From positions 186,001 through 250,000 of IMG/VR virus record IMGVR_UViG_3300038463_000730: DNA of 64,000 bases. One strand, written 5' to 3'. Positions within the stretch are counted from its first letter, which is position 1. Each line of letters starts with the position of its first letter. Source of the stretch: a virus. The notes beneath the pieces are model-generated. The model was given only the letters and a program-made list of their open reading frames with translations. It made no database searches and was not told the origin of the DNA. The position numbers were made by a program, and so were the translations under genes. Shown piece after piece: positions 17,785 to 27,063 of this stretch.

Positions 17785-19638
17785 TTATCTCATTCTTGGA
17801 ACTGTGCCAAGCGTAATTGGCAAATTACCGTGTTTTCTCTTGTCAAACGGGTTATTGAAGAGTAGCGGATTTTTTACAGTGAACCCTTGTGTTAGATAGA
17901 ACTTGTAAGCCAGGTACCCGTTCAACATAGCCATGAAACCGTCATTAGGAGTCGCTCCCTTCACATAGTGCGGCGACATATCTCCAGAACGATTAACGCT
18001 TGGTTTAATCTCCATGCTAGTACAGTGCTGTACGAGCCAATTCACCTTCTCATAGTCGCCGTAAGGAAACCGTACATGGCCTTTCTTCATTTGCTCGTAC
18101 ATTTCACCAATAGAAAAGTCGCGCTCGAACTGAATCATCTTTGGAAAGATGTCCTTCTGGAACTTTACCTTGTCCATAATTCTTGGGAGCGCGTTCGATG
18201 CCAAAAACTTGTCTCCATACTCGTTCTGCATTATCTCGCAGAAGTCGTTTGAGTACCCGATATCGCATACTGCCACGTTCACACTGTAAATCCGCATCAA
18301 ATGGTCTATGAACGCCTTCTTACTAGCGAAGTCGTTACGCTTGAACTTCGCTGCAAACTCGATTTGCAGGCGTTTTGGACCGGACAGCGACATGATCACG
18401 ACGCAGCTATAGCTCTGACCAACTCCTTTCAGCTTCGAGTTCTCTGCGAGCTGCTCCATGTCCGATTTGGCCCCGATGTCGATACCCATGAACACAGCTT
18501 GCTCGGCACCCGGTGGAATATGTGCCCGGAAACGACGCCCAACATCTCCGCATTTCTCACGGACATCATCCGGAGTCATGATACCGGACTCACCCGAGAA
18601 GAACTCTCCCAATACCTCGTTCTGGTAGGCTCGTTCTGTATTGATCGGTGAGTTTCCTGGCTTTTCTGATACAATCTTCTCTTTGTTGAATTCCGGAATG
18701 AACAACTGGCTCATGTGGAAACCGATGAACGGACAATCGTCCGGGTTCTTCAACGCTACCCACTTGCCAGTTTCGGCGGCATCACGTTTATCTTGTTCGT
18801 GATTGCAATGTGGGCACTTGACGGTAAAACCGTGAAGCCACGTCTTCTCCCAGTCATCCGTGCCGGGGGTATAGAGCGGGAAGAACCGATTGCAACCAGA
18901 ACAATGTAAATTAAAATATTGCTGTGACGATTGGTTCCACATCTCGAAGAACTCGCTACCGCGCTGCTTCGGTGTACCGAAGAATATCTGAACACCGTCA
19001 CCTAGTTTTCCATAGTTAGCTTTCGCCAACATCTTGGTCGCGTTACCTATGGCGAGACCAGGGATATCTTGTACTTCATCGAAGAAAATAACATCGGCTG
19101 ATCGACCACGAAGTCTGTCAGCCGTTTCACCCGTTGATTCGATCCAGATATGATTGCCGCCAACGAACTGTTTGAAATTCAACGAATCATTTCGTCCGCT
19201 CGTTTGATCCAGTAGGCCTTGCATATAGGACCGAGGCTTCTGCCCCTTCTTCGCCTGATCGAACGACACAGCGTTCGTGATCATCGGGTTGAGCTTGGTT
19301 TTAGAGTAAGCGTAAGCTAGATCCAACTGCGGGAATGCATGGATGATACGCATCGGAGGGTTACTGGAGTTACCAAATAACCCACACCCCATGAAGTACA
19401 TCTCCAAGGCTGATGCCATCGTCGTGGCACCAACCTGGCGCCCTTTTACGATGATAACTGGCTTCGAATCTTTCTCCAAAGCCTTGATCGCAATGTAGCG
19501 ATAGATATCGGAGAACGGCTTGTAACCGCCTCGCAAAGTAAACGGTTTACCGTCGAGTGTAAGATACTTTTCGACGTAATAAATTGGGTCTAAACTTAAA
19601 AGTGAAGACTTAAGTTGTGCAAATAATTCATCAGACAT
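17785..19638 (-). CDS. terL: Terminase large subunit (GpA-like)
   Basis: 617 aa. ATPase domain: variant Walker A GRQVGATT (residues 66-73), Walker B VIFFDE (Asp187/Glu188) and coupling motif FFGTPKQRGSEF. A four-Cys zinc knuckle follows (C246, C249, C275, C278), as in lambda GpA-type terminases. The C-terminal RNase-H-like nuclease begins at AVFMGIDIGAKSD (Asp387). This motor packages genomic DNA into the prohead through the portal and cuts the concatemer. Length is normal. The Walker A has Arg early and Ala where Lys is often found, which is common in terminases. No strong ribosome site precedes the ATG; GTTATATTC lies 6 nt upstream. Confidence 0.93.
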   Translation of the reverse strand: MSDELFAQLKSSLLSLDPIYYVEKYLTLDGKPFTLRGGYKPFSDIYRYIAIKALEKDSKPVIIVKGRQVGATTMASALEMYFMGCGLFGNSSNPPMRIIHAFPQLDLAYAYSKTKLNPMITNAVSFDQAKKGQKPRSYMQGLLDQTSGRNDSLNFKQFVGGNHIWIESTGETADRLRGRSADVIFFDEVQDIPGLAIGNATKMLAKANYGKLGDGVQIFFGTPKQRGSEFFEMWNQSSQQYFNLHCSGCNRFFPLYTPGTDDWEKTWLHGFTVKCPHCNHEQDKRDAAETGKWVALKNPDDCPFIGFHMSQLFIPEFNKEKIVSEKPGNSPINTERAYQNEVLGEFFSGESGIMTPDDVREKCGDVGRRFRAHIPPGAEQAVFMGIDIGAKSDMEQLAENSKLKGVGQSYSCVVIMSLSGPKRLQIEFAAKFKRNDFASKKAFIDHLMRIYSVNVAVCDIGYSNDFCEIMQNEYGDKFLASNALPRIMDKVKFQKDIFPKMIQFERDFSIGEMYEQMKKGHVRFPYGDYEKVNWLVQHCTSMEIKPSVNRSGDMSPHYVKGATPNDGFMAMLNGYLAYKFYLTQGFTVKNPLLFNNPFDKRKHGNLPITLGTVPRMR

Positions 19639-19644
19639 ACTCTA

Positions 19645-19653
19645 GAATATAAC
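19645..19653 (-). promoter_or_regulatory. TATA-like promoter candidate before terL
   Basis: GTTATATTC ends 6 nt before the terminase ATG at 19638, with no evident Shine-Dalgarno sequence between. Same geometry as the other leaderless-type elements. Confidence 0.45.
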
Positions 19654-19676
19654 GAGAATGGCTGAAATTAGCTGAA

Positions 19677-20396
19677 TTATGTATCTTTGGCCGGAGTCAA
19701 GATAGCAAAAGCATCTTCTTTTTGGCTTTGATCTTGATCCGATTGGTCAAGTCGTCCAAGCGTATCGTACCCTGCATAGTCAGAGTCACCCGTGTGAGAA
19801 TTGACTTTTTCAGCTGTAATTAGGCTGTTAATGTAGGTACGGAGATTTCGGTCTTCCCATTCATCCGATGGTATATTCTCTTGCTGGAACAATCGACGAA
19901 TGTGATCAAGCACGGCGTGAACATGGACGTTGCCATGGCGATCTTCAATGAAGTTTTTGATCGTGCTATCGATAATCGGATGCTCTTGACAGAGCTTTGG
20001 CATCTTTTTATTCGACTCTTCATCATCACCGAGTTCGACCTCGATAGATGGTTCAGTTGTGAGTTGAGCTTCGTCGCTCGGCACAATACCGGAGCCAGAC
20101 ATCATCGGTGGTTCGGTTGCGAACTGAGCTGTTTTGGCTAGATCCCGGCGCTCGGCCTCGGTCATCTTCAAATACGTGGCTAACCCGGTGCGCGAACGCA
20201 TATCCGATACAGCTTCCTCCACCGAGGTATAGCGAGACTTGTTTCCAATGATTTCGTTGATTCGATCGATCGGTACAGCTTCGTACTGACGTCTCGATTG
20301 AACGTTCTCTTTGTGCAAATTCTTAGCGAATGTCCGCTCTAGTTCATTAGCGAACATATCACTCTGCGTGACGATTTTGTTGCCACCACGACTCAT
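19677..20396 (-). CDS. Hypothetical protein upstream of terminase
   Basis: 239 aa. The basic N-terminal half (TFAKNLHKENVQSRRQYEAVPIDRI) is followed by an acidic linker (SIEVELGDDEESNKK) and a helical domain (residues ~140-205) containing HVHAVLDHIRRLFQQENI and LRTYINSLITAEKV, which might be a winged helix. The end is Gln/Asp-rich. Its position immediately before terL would fit a terminase partner or DNA-recognition protein, but no motif proves it. Confidence 0.6.
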   Translation of the reverse strand: MSRGGNKIVTQSDMFANELERTFAKNLHKENVQSRRQYEAVPIDRINEIIGNKSRYTSVEEAVSDMRSRTGLATYLKMTEAERRDLAKTAQFATEPPMMSGSGIVPSDEAQLTTEPSIEVELGDDEESNKKMPKLCQEHPIIDSTIKNFIEDRHGNVHVHAVLDHIRRLFQQENIPSDEWEDRNLRTYINSLITAEKVNSHTGDSDYAGYDTLGRLDQSDQDQSQKEDAFAILTPAKDT

Positions 20397-20404
20397 ATCG
20401 TTCC

Positions 20405-21367
20405 TTATTGGCCTGGGTAGTTTGCTGCCCAGTCCATGTTATCAGACGATGTACTGTCGAAATCTTCGTCAATCATGTAACCACGGTCACGACGAAGTGG
20501 GTAACCCATATCTGCCAACAGCTGCATCGTCTCGGCCTGATCACGTTCGGTCAATGAATACTTCTTAACAAGTCTGCCGAAAAGGTCTTCGATATCATGT
20601 CCGCCCGATACAGAACCGTTAATGCAGATACGAGCGATACGGCTGATGTACATCGGAACCGTAACAATGATTCCACCGACGTGCGTGGCCTTCTGGCCCT
20701 CTTTCACGAGTGCTGACTGGCCCGAGGCTCTTTTCTTCGTACGCTTCTTACCCTCAAGGGTTTCGAGGCGCTCCGTGAGGCCACCGATGCCGTTGTTAAT
20801 GTGCTTCATTGCCTCTTCAACCATATTTGCATCAATCGCACCGTTGTAGTCATTGCGCATGGCTTCACGGGTCTTGGATTTTAGGTTGTCGAGATACGAA
20901 AGCGCACGGTCACATCCAGCGATATCGTTCCCACTGTGCTTCGGAACGTTATTGAATCGATCAGAAATCCACGCCATGAAATTATCGGCCTTGGAATAAT
21001 CCCACGGGTCATGCTTTTCCTCTTGTTTGTGTTCATCAATCTCCACTTCAGCATCCGAAACGGTCAAGTCATCTTGAGCGTCGTTCGGTGCTCCAGGGAT
21101 CCGTGGGAGCACGAGCTGAATCTCTTCCATTGGCATGACTTGCATGCCATGTGGTTCTCCGCTGTGAGCGTGCCCCTCTGGCTCTTCGTGAACTTCGAGA
21201 ACCTGCTCCTCTGTCGGAGGTTCTTCCCCTTCGTAAACGACAAGGTCATCGTCAAGATGAACATGCGCCGGGTCTTCCTCCTTGTCCTTGGCCATATTAG
21301 AGCCCTGAGGAAGGATTTGTGCAGTAACGATAAGAGGCTGGTTGTTGTTTGTAGGTGCGAGGGCCAT
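20405..21367 (-). CDS. Hypothetical protein, acidic N-terminus, basic middle
   Basis: 320 aa. The first ~120 residues are acidic and His/Pro-rich (EEDPAHVHLDDDLVVYEGEEP). The middle has helices and a basic patch (EGKKRTKKRASGQSALVKEG), and the C-terminal ~100 residues read as a folded helical domain (EDLFGRLVKKYSLTERDQAE). AAGGA sits 5 nt before the ATG at 21367. No family recognised; DNA binding is possible from the basic patch. It belongs to the packaging cluster by position. Confidence 0.6.
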   Translation of the reverse strand: MALAPTNNNQPLIVTAQILPQGSNMAKDKEEDPAHVHLDDDLVVYEGEEPPTEEQVLEVHEEPEGHAHSGEPHGMQVMPMEEIQLVLPRIPGAPNDAQDDLTVSDAEVEIDEHKQEEKHDPWDYSKADNFMAWISDRFNNVPKHSGNDIAGCDRALSYLDNLKSKTREAMRNDYNGAIDANMVEEAMKHINNGIGGLTERLETLEGKKRTKKRASGQSALVKEGQKATHVGGIIVTVPMYISRIARICINGSVSGGHDIEDLFGRLVKKYSLTERDQAETMQLLADMGYPLRRDRGYMIDEDFDSTSSDNMDWAANYPGQ

Positions 21368-21418
21368 GGTTTTCCTTGAGAATCTAATCTATCTAGTATA
21401 ACTGGATATTAGTTGAGT

Positions 21419-21688
21419 TTAGCCCTTCTTGGGCTTAAACTTGTCTGGACGAGTATCGGTAATCTTCTTCTCGTTCTCTTTTTGACGCTTCTTGTTCTTC
21501 TTGCGCCATTCCGGTATTGATTCAGTCTTCCCATCCGTCATATCCTTGTAAACTGACGTTCCGGGTCCGGATGGACAATCCACGTAGTCATAGTTCTGGA
21601 ACAGCTGAGCTAACTTCGTACGATTACCAGTTGCATACTCTTTACACAAGAGTTCGAAAATATAACAGCGTTTTACAATCTCTTTCAT
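21419..21688 (-). CDS. Small basic hypothetical protein
   Basis: 89 aa from the ATG at 21688, which overlaps the stop of the nucleotidyltransferase gene (ATGA) and has AGGAG 7 nt upstream. A helical N-terminus (KEIVKRCYIFELLCKEYATGN) and a very basic C-terminus (WRKKNKKRQKENEKKI, FKPKKG) suggest nucleic-acid contact. Function unknown. Confidence 0.65.
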   Translation of the reverse strand: MKEIVKRCYIFELLCKEYATGNRTKLAQLFQNYDYVDCPSGPGTSVYKDMTDGKTESIPEWRKKNKKRQKENEKKITDTRPDKFKPKKG

Positions 21689-22530
21689 GCTCGTACTCCT
21701 AATCCGGGCCATTCAGGTCTGGCCAATCCCGGATCCCCATCATCCGAATCCCCAGTTTCGACAATTTCTTGTCCTTCGTTTACTTTGCCTCGATACCCTT
21801 CGAGTCTTTCAATTCTAGGTATCCAGTTCCATACGTCCGTAGCGTTTAATAGTGCAACGGTACGTTTCGGATTGTATTCCATTGCCTTATCAAGCTTTTC
21901 AACCATGTAACTGTCGCTTGCGCCAACAATCAGCTTTGAGTGCTGCTTGATCCAACTGATGATCTTCGGGTCTAGATCAAAATCTAGCTTTGCCGCGATG
22001 TAAATGGCTCGTACGATGCGTTTTGCGTCTCGTCCTAGGGTTAGCTCGGGCTCAAGACAGGTTCGAACCATTCTTTCCTTAATGTCCTTCATTCCAAGCT
22101 TGGTCGGGTCAAGTATTGTTTTCAAATCGAGGCTTAAGAGCAACGCATTGCATGTGAAATCACGACTAAACATCTCCCGCTGTAACTCAGTAGGATTATG
22201 AATGCCTTTCTTTGCCAAAATAGCATTGATACTCGGGTCAACATTGTTTGATGAGAAATCTATCTTCAAATTCGATAGATCAACCGAAACGTGACCGTCA
22301 TCAGCTACTTTTTTCTTGATATTGAACTTCTGACCCATCGCATGGGCGAATTCTTCAGCTAAAAACCGAACCGACTTATCACCTGTCGTGATATCGAGAT
22401 CTTGGTACTTGCCTTTTGATTCACCGATTACTTTATCGCGCGGAATACCGCCACAGATGTACGGCATCGATATGTTCTTGTACGATCGATGTATCTGATA
22501 CAAAGTTTGCAGTATTTCGGTTAGTTTCAT
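21685..22530 (-). CDS. CCA-adding / poly(A) polymerase-like nucleotidyltransferase
   Basis: 281 aa. The N-terminal head domain matches class II tRNA nucleotidyltransferase/poly(A) polymerase: YICGGIPRDKVIG, the metal-binding DxD of YQDLDITTGD, and the REMFSRDFTCNALLLSL motif. A partial helical neck with GRDAKRIVRAIYIAAKL follows. Family members add CCA to tRNA 3' ends or A-tails to RNA. It is shorter than bacterial CCA enzymes (about 400 aa), lacking most of the body/tail domain, and ends in an acidic linker. It is embedded among virion genes, so the substrate is unclear: host or phage tRNA maintenance, RNA tailing and a virion role are all possible. Confidence 0.8.
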   Translation of the reverse strand: MKLTEILQTLYQIHRSYKNISMPYICGGIPRDKVIGESKGKYQDLDITTGDKSVRFLAEEFAHAMGQKFNIKKKVADDGHVSVDLSNLKIDFSSNNVDPSINAILAKKGIHNPTELQREMFSRDFTCNALLLSLDLKTILDPTKLGMKDIKERMVRTCLEPELTLGRDAKRIVRAIYIAAKLDFDLDPKIISWIKQHSKLIVGASDSYMVEKLDKAMEYNPKRTVALLNATDVWNWIPRIERLEGYRGKVNEGQEIVETGDSDDGDPGLARPEWPGLGVRA

Positions 22531-22541
22531 CGGTTTTCAAC

Positions 22542-24437
22542 TTACTTAGCTGCCGGAGACATCGGTCCACCTGGTGTCACGGTCGGTGGAACGATTGGTT
22601 TCTCTTGTTTCTTTGTGATCGGCCCTAGTTCGGTTGCAATCGGCTCAACTTCAGCCGGGGCCTTGGACTTGTTCTCAACTTGGTTCATCAAATTGGTCTG
22701 CTCGACGTTCTTACGAAGCTCCTTGCGTAGCTTGTCTTTCTTCATCTGCTCGCCTAGGTGTTGTTTGACACCGGCCAACTCGCCACCCTCCGGCTGATTC
22801 TCTTCTGCATCGAGTTCTGTCTCTTTAGGCTGATTGTTGATTGAGTGCTGCTGTCCCATGTCATGGAGTGACTTCCCCTGGCCATCTAGAGCGCCACCGA
22901 TACGTGAACGAACCTCTTCAATACGTGTCAAACAGTACTGGTTCGATTCAAGCGCCGAGCGAGTAGCCTCGGCAAGCGATGGGAAGAAGCTGGATAGCCC
23001 AAGTTTGTCCATCATCATATCAACGATTGACAATCGACGAGCAATCTCACGATTCTTGAAGATACGACTCAAATCGTCAAGCTGGCGAACAATATCGGCC
23101 ACCTTCAACGTAGCAAACGCCGCATCGATGAGCGCATCAAAATCCTTGTGCTCCGGACCCGTATCTTTCTCGGAAACTTCGATGTCCGAACCTGGTTTCG
23201 CGACCGGCTTATCCATCGGCTTCGGACCAGAAATGACAGGCTTTGGTTCCCCAAGTGGTTTGGGTAGTCCGGGAGGTTTCGGACCAAGGTTTGTCGGAGC
23301 CTTTGCCAACGGTGGCTCTGCCATCTGCGCCTGAGATACACGATAGCCATGGTTATCAATTCCAAGATGGGAGTCATCAATATCCATCGTATCTTCGACT
23401 TCCAAGACATCTGCTTTCGCGGTATCAATCTGAACTTCCTCGTCTTCGGCTGAGTCATCATCGTCGTCTGGTCCGAACCCGTTTAGTCCGTCCAGAAACT
23501 CCTTCATCCCCTTGTTCGGATCCCCAGCAAGCGGGGATGCCCCCACAGGAGGGGTCGGAGCAGGAGCAGAGTTCGGAGCGCCCGCAGCTTGAGGCGCAGG
23601 CGGAACCGCTGGCGCAGCAGAACCCTGCGGTATTGGTGCCGCATCGTTCTCATCTTCATCATCGACGTCATCCGAATCTTCATCATCGTCTTCCATGTCA
23701 TCTGCGAAAAAGTTCGGACTGATATTTCCAAGTTCGCCACCATGTGTGCCGGAAGTGTATGCATCAGACGATAGATCACCGTGACCAGGCAATCCTTGTG
23801 CAATCTTCACTAAGAAATCATGTGATTTAACCAATCCGGCGCGTTTCAGAATGTTCGCGCGACGAATAATCATGTCCTGATAGATTTCACTCGATTCGGT
23901 CTTCTTGTTTACTTGATGAAACTGTTTTTCGAGCTCATTCAGAGCGTCGAGAAGCTTCTCCCAGTGCTCTCCGCCAACAGCTTTGCCGTTGTCATCGGTA
24001 AGTAGTTTACGAGCCGAGTGGAGGCGTCCGATGATCTTCTTGCGGTGAAGCTCAATCTTCTTTTTACGTTCTTCTTCCGATATAACCTGGTCTTTTGCCG
24101 AGTTAACATCAGCCGTGTTACCAACAGGGATCGCCGCGCCAGGTGATGGGACCGGATCCGGAATTGTTGGGCGTGTTGGAAGGAAGTAACCCTGATAGCC
24201 GTACTGTGCTTGCTTGTATTTCATATGGTTCTTCTCTTCGTAGAACTTGATCCAATACGAAAAGTCGAGTTGGTCGTCTTCATGCCAATCGCGCGTTATC
24301 GTTTTGAATGCTTGTTGAAATGGAACGCCGAAATTACATCGGGCTTTGATTTGACGAAACGCTTCCATCCACTTCTCAGTATTCCGAGGTGGCTTATGGG
24401 CAATATAGTCATCATAGTTAGGGTATGCCTGTTTCAT
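22542..24437 (-). CDS. Large low-complexity virion-type protein
   Basis: 631 aa. Helical N-terminal domain (residues ~1-210), acidic Asp/Glu block (DDMEDDDEDSDDVDDEDEND), Ala/Pro-rich linker, second acidic block and Pro/Lys linker. Then comes a helical domain at ~425-510 (ATLKVADIVRQLDDLSRIFKN) reminiscent of the helical modules near 3-4.6 kb. No enzyme motif seen. The domain-linker-domain architecture resembles the other structural proteins in this block. Confidence 0.6.
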   Translation of the reverse strand: MKQAYPNYDDYIAHKPPRNTEKWMEAFRQIKARCNFGVPFQQAFKTITRDWHEDDQLDFSYWIKFYEEKNHMKYKQAQYGYQGYFLPTRPTIPDPVPSPGAAIPVGNTADVNSAKDQVISEEERKKKIELHRKKIIGRLHSARKLLTDDNGKAVGGEHWEKLLDALNELEKQFHQVNKKTESSEIYQDMIIRRANILKRAGLVKSHDFLVKIAQGLPGHGDLSSDAYTSGTHGGELGNISPNFFADDMEDDDEDSDDVDDEDENDAAPIPQGSAAPAVPPAPQAAGAPNSAPAPTPPVGASPLAGDPNKGMKEFLDGLNGFGPDDDDDSAEDEEVQIDTAKADVLEVEDTMDIDDSHLGIDNHGYRVSQAQMAEPPLAKAPTNLGPKPPGLPKPLGEPKPVISGPKPMDKPVAKPGSDIEVSEKDTGPEHKDFDALIDAAFATLKVADIVRQLDDLSRIFKNREIARRLSIVDMMMDKLGLSSFFPSLAEATRSALESNQYCLTRIEEVRSRIGGALDGQGKSLHDMGQQHSINNQPKETELDAEENQPEGGELAGVKQHLGEQMKKDKLRKELRKNVEQTNLMNQVENKSKAPAEVEPIATELGPITKKQEKPIVPPTVTPGGPMSPAAK

Positions 24438-24460
24438 CTGAGTAAATACTGAATTATTGG

Positions 24461-25201
24461 CTATTTCAGCTTGTCTCCAACTGTTTGGGTTAAAAACTTA
24501 GCCTCAGCTAATCTGACTTCAGTCGGTACCGGAACGTTGGCTTGAAAATCTAACGATCCGATACGTTTAGTGTACTGCTCAACGAAGTACAACGACGCCT
24601 CGTAATCGATCATTGACAGAACATCCTTTACCGTTTCAATGATCAGGCCAATTTGTTTATCAGCAACTTGCAACGTATGATTATGCTGGATGACTTGATC
24701 AGGCGCACCGTTATTTATCTTGTTTGCTTTATCCAATGAATCCATCAGCAGCGTAAGATACTTGAAAAGCGTATGGTCATCTTGGAATTCAGCCGGATCA
24801 TCTTGGATCTTGTCGAAAACCTGTTCAACACGCATTTCGATCATTGCTAAACAATTGTTAACTTTGTCTCTCGTAGACAACTCCGAACCTACCAGCTCCG
24901 CCAGTCGTTCTTTGTACTTTTTATTTCCACGAACCGTCGCACTGAGCGCTTTATCAATGTCGTTATCGGGACTTTTGACCTTTAAAATGTCTTCACGCAT
25001 CTGGACATAGAAATCCAGATGCGTGTTTGCAAATGTCTTAAGGAACTCTAGCGAAATCACAAATCTGGATTCGCTTGGAGTAGTGTATTTACTTTCTAAC
25101 CATACGTGAACGTCCTCCGGGGTCGAGCCCTGGATTAGTTTCGCAATAATCATATCCTTATCGGGGTGGTCCAAGAATTTTTTAATTGCAGTTTTGTTCA
25201 T
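24461..25201 (-). CDS. HTH-like protein, possible small terminase subunit
   Basis: 246 aa. The first ~65 residues (FLDHPDKDMIIAKLIQG, then STPEDVHVWLESKY and an ISLEFLKTFANTH helix) look like a helix-turn-helix similar in style to phage small-terminase or DNA-recognition domains. The rest is helical and coiled (VEQVFDKIQDD, LADKANKI-like segments). The start overlaps the end of the endonuclease at 25182 by 20 nt. The terminase suggestion is tentative; the sequence alone supports only an HTH-plus-helical protein. Confidence 0.6.
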   Translation of the reverse strand: MNKTAIKKFLDHPDKDMIIAKLIQGSTPEDVHVWLESKYTTPSESRFVISLEFLKTFANTHLDFYVQMREDILKVKSPDNDIDKALSATVRGNKKYKERLAELVGSELSTRDKVNNCLAMIEMRVEQVFDKIQDDPAEFQDDHTLFKYLTLLMDSLDKANKINNGAPDQVIQHNHTLQVADKQIGLIIETVKDVLSMIDYEASLYFVEQYTKRIGSLDFQANVPVPTEVRLAEAKFLTQTVGDKLK

Positions 25202-25898
25202 AGTCAGTTTCCCATATACTTATCAAGTTATATCCAGCCTTCTTTATCAATTCCTCGCGCTGAAGCGTCTGTTGATACAATTCGCCGAATGTTTTCTTAC
25301 TCCTTTGATTGAAATCGTTTTTATTAAATCGAATTGGGTTGCCATGCCAATAATCACCGTAAAACTCATACACGGTATTTGTTTCTGGCTTGTACCCATC
25401 CACTTTGTAATTATGATAGAGGACTTTTACTAGCGTCTGCCGATGTGCAACATCTACACCGAGTCCGTCTAACCATTCCGTCTCTTGCTTAGAAATACGC
25501 TTTAAACAACGAGGGCAACCATTACCTGCAAGGTGGTTGCCTGGAGTCTGACTAAACGCAACATTACAGCGTTTACATAAAATCGAGATCTTGGTGTCTT
25601 TGTTTTTGTAGACTACACCTGCGTAATCGTATAGCTGTCCATGCACCTGGATAGCATCTACCACAAATTCGCTAATGCGTTTGCGTTTTGATTCGGCTTT
25701 GGCAACGTTACCACATGTCGGACAGCCCTGACCTCGCATATGATTATTTGCTAACTGTGTGAACATGTGTTCACACACATTACATCGAACGGTTATCTTC
25801 GAACTTAGGTTTACGTAACCACATTCCGAATAGTCATATGTGCAACAGTGAACCAACCTGCATCTATCTAAAAACTCTGATTTGGTCAGTTTCCTCAT
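25182..25898 (-). CDS. Zinc-finger plus EDxHD/Vsr-like homing endonuclease
   Basis: 238 aa. Two treble-clef-type zinc modules lie N-terminally (VRCNVCEHMF...GCPTCG and ILCKRCNVAF...GCPRCLK). A Vsr-like nuclease domain follows with YKVDGYKPETNTVYEFYGDYWHGNP, the core usually seen in EDxHD homing endonucleases. Such enzymes nick or cut conserved phage genes to spread their own gene. It overlaps the downstream gene by 20 nt, as if inserted next to its start. GTTATATC lies 6 nt before the ATG with no ribosome site. Confidence 0.85.
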   Translation of the reverse strand: MRKLTKSEFLDRCRLVHCCTYDYSECGYVNLSSKITVRCNVCEHMFTQLANNHMRGQGCPTCGNVAKAESKRKRISEFVVDAIQVHGQLYDYAGVVYKNKDTKISILCKRCNVAFSQTPGNHLAGNGCPRCLKRISKQETEWLDGLGVDVAHRQTLVKVLYHNYKVDGYKPETNTVYEFYGDYWHGNPIRFNKNDFNQRSKKTFGELYQQTLQREELIKKAGYNLISIWETDYEQNCN

Positions 25899-25904
25899 AC
25901 ATTA

Positions 25905-25912
25905 GATATAAC
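25905..25912 (-). promoter_or_regulatory. TATA-like promoter candidate before EDxHD endonuclease
   Basis: GTTATATC ends 6 nt before the ATG at 25898, with no Shine-Dalgarno sequence in between. Leaderless-type geometry. Confidence 0.45.
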
Positions 25913-26314
25913 TTAGTCCCGCTCCGTGTGTGACGCGCTTACTTGTTTTATTGTATGCTCAACAGAACGCAACTCTTCTGCACGAATAGGTTTGCCAACC
26001 AAAAACTTATTCAATGCTGGTAAAATAACTCCATCGAACTCTTTTGATTCTGGTGAAGGAGATACATGCATGCCATCTGTTAGTGACGGTGTCCAATAAA
26101 CATTCATACTAAGAACGCCACTCTTTGGATCGAAAATCAAACCTTGGACGCCATACTTTCCTTTAAGTCGAAGACTGTTGAATAACTCTTGTATATTCCC
26201 AGCCATATATGATGCATCAATAGATTGGTCAGTAGTATACTCCATCTGGGGTCTGACTTGCTTATGCGGATGTTCTTTTGTTGGAAAAGAATCTTTTGTT
26301 TGTACTGGTGGCAC
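25913..26314 (-). CDS. Hypothetical protein, possible baseplate-type
   Basis: 133 aa reading from a GTG at 26314, 11 nt after the previous stop. The first in-frame ATG comes later, so the exact start is uncertain. The core (YGVQGLIFDPKSGVLSMNVYWTP and GVILPALNKFLVGK) suggests a small beta-rich protein. Family unknown; a virion role is inferred from neighbours. Confidence 0.55.
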   Translation of the reverse strand: MPPVQTKDSFPTKEHPHKQVRPQMEYTTDQSIDASYMAGNIQELFNSLRLKGKYGVQGLIFDPKSGVLSMNVYWTPSLTDGMHVSPSPESKEFDGVILPALNKFLVGKPIRAEELRSVEHTIKQVSASHTERD

Positions 26315-26325
26315 TTGTGCCGTTT

Positions 26326-27048
26326 TTACTGATGCCCCTTCTCGAAGAAATTACCTAGACGTGAATCACGTGTATCGAAGATGGCATGTGGCTCATTGTG
26401 AGGGATTTGTGTCTGTTCAGCCACCGATCCGCCCGGCACATGTTCGCCGGTCATCAGTTTGAACCCTGCTTCCCAATTGTACTTCTTTTTGTCGAGTGAA
26501 CACTGATATTCATGTTCGCCAACTCTAGCGATCTGGACGCCCGGATGGTCTGGGCAGTAACGTGTGTTCAACGGCGCCTCTAGAATACGATAGTCCTTGT
26601 AGTACGGACTTTTCTGAATAGCCTTTAAGTTATCCGCTGTCTTTTCTGACTTGTTTAAGTCTTCTTTGACACCCTGGTACTTCTTACGAAGCTCATCTAT
26701 TCTGCTCTCCATGTGCGCATCGGCCTCTGCCCTGGCATTCTTAGGTGCCGCAATGCTTAGGAGAAGTTCATCAAGCACAGAGGCTTGTTTCTGCAAAAAA
26801 TCGTCGCCAGAAGAGTCAAACTCTTCGGCAATGACTCCAAGTTCATCTACTTTTTCAGGCGTCAGCACAATAAACGGCTCGATGACCTCCGCCTCGGCCG
26901 CAGCCTGGCGTAGAATGTCTGCTGCCTGTACGAGCGCGTGCGCGACGATCTCGGTAGCAAGGTCGTCGTGTTCCGCAAGCATCAATGCTTCGTTATTTTC
27001 GCTTTCTAGTGCCGCAGCGAAGGCTTTTAAGTGTTCAGAGATTTTCAT
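26326..27048 (-). CDS. Hypothetical protein with C-terminal Cys pairs
   Basis: 240 aa. A long helical N-terminal half (ATEIVAHALVQAADILRQAAAEAE resembles the helical module of the small proteins near 3-4.6 kb) is followed by a ~70-residue globular part with Cys pairs (RYCPDHPGVQI, EYQCSLDKK) that could bind a metal. No family assigned. It lies in a run of co-oriented virion-type genes. Confidence 0.6.
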   Translation of the reverse strand: MKISEHLKAFAAALESENNEALMLAEHDDLATEIVAHALVQAADILRQAAAEAEVIEPFIVLTPEKVDELGVIAEEFDSSGDDFLQKQASVLDELLLSIAAPKNARAEADAHMESRIDELRKKYQGVKEDLNKSEKTADNLKAIQKSPYYKDYRILEAPLNTRYCPDHPGVQIARVGEHEYQCSLDKKKYNWEAGFKLMTGEHVPGGSVAEQTQIPHNEPHAIFDTRDSRLGNFFEKGHQ

Positions 27049-27063
27049 TTGAAGTCCTTTGTA

